From Streptomyces sp. NBC_01454 (GTDB lineage Bacteria > Actinomycetota > Actinomycetes > Streptomycetales > Streptomycetaceae): a stretch of DNA of 64,000 nucleotides. The stretch lies in the NCBI RefSeq assembly GCF_036227565.1, contig NZ_CP109460.1, forward strand, positions 3,596,001 to 3,660,000, written 5' to 3'. Positions 62,895 to 64,000 of this stretch are shown here, piece by piece. Position 1 is the stretch's first letter. The number at the start of each line of letters is the position of its first letter. The notes under the pieces were generated by a model. It was not told where the DNA came from and ran no database searches. It saw only the letters and a list, made by a program, of their open reading frames with translations. A program made the translations under genes and the position numbers.

Positions 62895-64000
62895 CCGCGG
62901 ACACCACGACGCTGGACGCCTCGGCCCCGCGGCTCGAGGTCGATGCCCTGATCGACGACCCGCACACCCGCATCGTGGTGTGCTGCGGCTCGGGCGGTGT
63001 CGGCAAGACGACGACCGCCGCGGCGCTGGGCGTGCGCGCCGCCGAGCGCGGCCGCAGGGTCGTCGTGCTGACCATCGACCCGGCCCGGCGGCTGGCCCAG
63101 TCCATGGGCATCTCCGAGCTGGACAACGTCCCGCGCCAGGTCAAGGGCGTCGACGAGTCCACGGGCGGCGAACTCCACGCGATGATGCTGGACATGAAGC
63201 GCACCTTCGACGAGATCGTCGAGGGCCATGCGGACGCCGACCGGTCCCGCGCGATCCTGGAGAACCCCTTCTACCAGTCCCTGTCGGCCGGTTTCGCGGG
63301 CACGCAGGAGTACATGGCCATGGAGAAGCTCGGCCAGCTCCGCGCGAACGACGAGTGGGATCTGATCATCGTCGACACCCCGCCGAGCCGCTCCGCGCTG
63401 GACTTCCTGGACGCTCCCAAGCGCCTCGGCTCCTTCCTGGACGGCAAGTTCATCCGGGTGCTGATGGCCCCGGCGAAGGTCGGCGGCCGGGCCGGCATGA
63501 AGTTCCTCAACGTCGGCATGTCGATGATGACCGGCACCCTCAGCAAGCTCATGGGCGGCCAACTCCTGCGGGATGTACAGACGTTCGTGGCCGCCATGGA
63601 CACCATGTTCGGCGGCTTTCGCACCCGCGCGGACGCGACGTACCGGCTGCTGCAGGCTCCCGGCACCGCGTTCCTCGTGGTCGCCGCGCCGGAGCGGGAC
63701 GCGCTGCGCGAGGCGGCGTACTTCGTCGAGCGGCTGGCCGCAGAGCAGATGCCGCTGGCCGGCCTGGTGCTGAACCGCGTGCACGGCAGCGGCGCGTCCC
63801 AACTCAGCGCCGAGCGCGCACTGGCCGCCGCGGAGGCACTGACGGACCAGCGGGCCGAGGACACCCATGCGGATGGCGCGGACGCCGGGGACACCCCCAC
63901 ACCGTCCGCCGCCCACGCAGAAAATAATCTTGAAGCCGAGGGCATTGTGGATCTCGACGGCGGGAAGGCTGGACCACGTACCGCCGGCGGCCCCTCCCCC
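62891..64000 (+). CDS. ArsA-like ATPase, second of two, runs off the window
   Basis: At least 370 residues, open to the last base. The P-loop is VVCCGSGGVGKTTTAAALGV, then VLTIDPARRLAQSMGI and LIIVDTPPSRSALDFLDAP. From ~325 on it is Ala/Asp/Glu-rich and less conserved. The start overlaps the previous stop (ATGA), so the two ATPases are made together and may form a heterodimer or two halves of an ArsA-like unit. Confidence 0.9.
   Translation, partial: MTADTTTLDASAPRLEVDALIDDPHTRIVVCCGSGGVGKTTTAAALGVRAAERGRRVVVLTIDPARRLAQSMGISELDNVPRQVKGVDESTGGELHAMMLDMKRTFDEIVEGHADADRSRAILENPFYQSLSAGFAGTQEYMAMEKLGQLRANDEWDLIIVDTPPSRSALDFLDAPKRLGSFLDGKFIRVLMAPAKVGGRAGMKFLNVGMSMMTGTLSKLMGGQLLRDVQTFVAAMDTMFGGFRTRADATYRLLQAPGTAFLVVAAPERDALREAAYFVERLAAEQMPLAGLVLNRVHGSGASQLSAERALAAAEALTDQRAEDTHADGADAGDTPTPSAAHAENNLEAEGIVDLDGGKAGPRTAGGPSP

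Overview
The window is chromosomal DNA of a high-GC actinomycete, almost certainly a Streptomyces. The evidence is strong GC bias at third codon positions, many GTG/TTG starts, GTGA/ATGA stop-start overlaps, and a long block whose order matches the conserved core of Streptomyces chromosomes as I remember it: holB, tmk, topA, H+-pyrophosphatase, a bldG locus, a helicase, a Tad locus, acs, nhaA, marP-type protease, nth, crp and an ArsA-like pair (roughly SCO3540-SCO3578 of S. coelicolor).

Layout. (1) 1-11271, all on +: an accessory biosynthetic operon cut by the left edge. It holds a haem-oxygenase-like di-iron oxidase (partial), a TobZ/NodU-type carbamoyltransferase, a tiny SxtJ-like membrane protein, an Fe(II)/2-oxoglutarate oxygenase, two ATP-grasp ligases separated by a small unknown protein, and a complete carA-carB pair whose carA overlaps the second ligase gene. 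There is no pyrimidine gene nearby. The natural reading is that CarAB supplies carbamoyl phosphate to the carbamoyltransferase, while the ligases and oxygenases build and oxidise a small amino-acid or peptide scaffold. I cannot name the product. (2) 11272-13290: a secreted protein gene, a response regulator cut short in its receiver domain, a decayed CPCC-family gene, the C-terminal end of a tyrosine recombinase, and tRNA-Thr(CGT). This looks like an old integration scar at a tRNA. (3) 13389-34966: core genes for a secreted peptidase, DNA replication (holB, tmk, topA), membrane and lipoproteins, a methyltransferase, H+-PPase, the BldG switch and an MrfA-like helicase. (4) 35191-40490: a Tad/Flp pilus locus on the minus strand. 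Its TadA ATPase is frameshifted, the pilin-like gene carries a repeat-built leader, and the last TadE-like gene has no nearby stop. (5) 40947-64000: a HAD hydrolase, a degenerate Fic-like protein, a CooC-like ATPase, a polysaccharide deacetylase, a SulP-STAS-carbonic anhydrase fusion, acs, nhaA, hydrolases, marP-type protease, Nudix enzymes, nth with a histone-like tail, crp with a CRP-like box, an MBL hydrolase, RidA, and two ArsA-like ATPases, the second running off the right edge.

The region most worth following up is 1-11271: a compact operon without NRPS or PKS that combines di-iron and Fe/2OG oxidation, ATP-grasp ligation and carbamoylation with its own carbamoyl phosphate synthetase.
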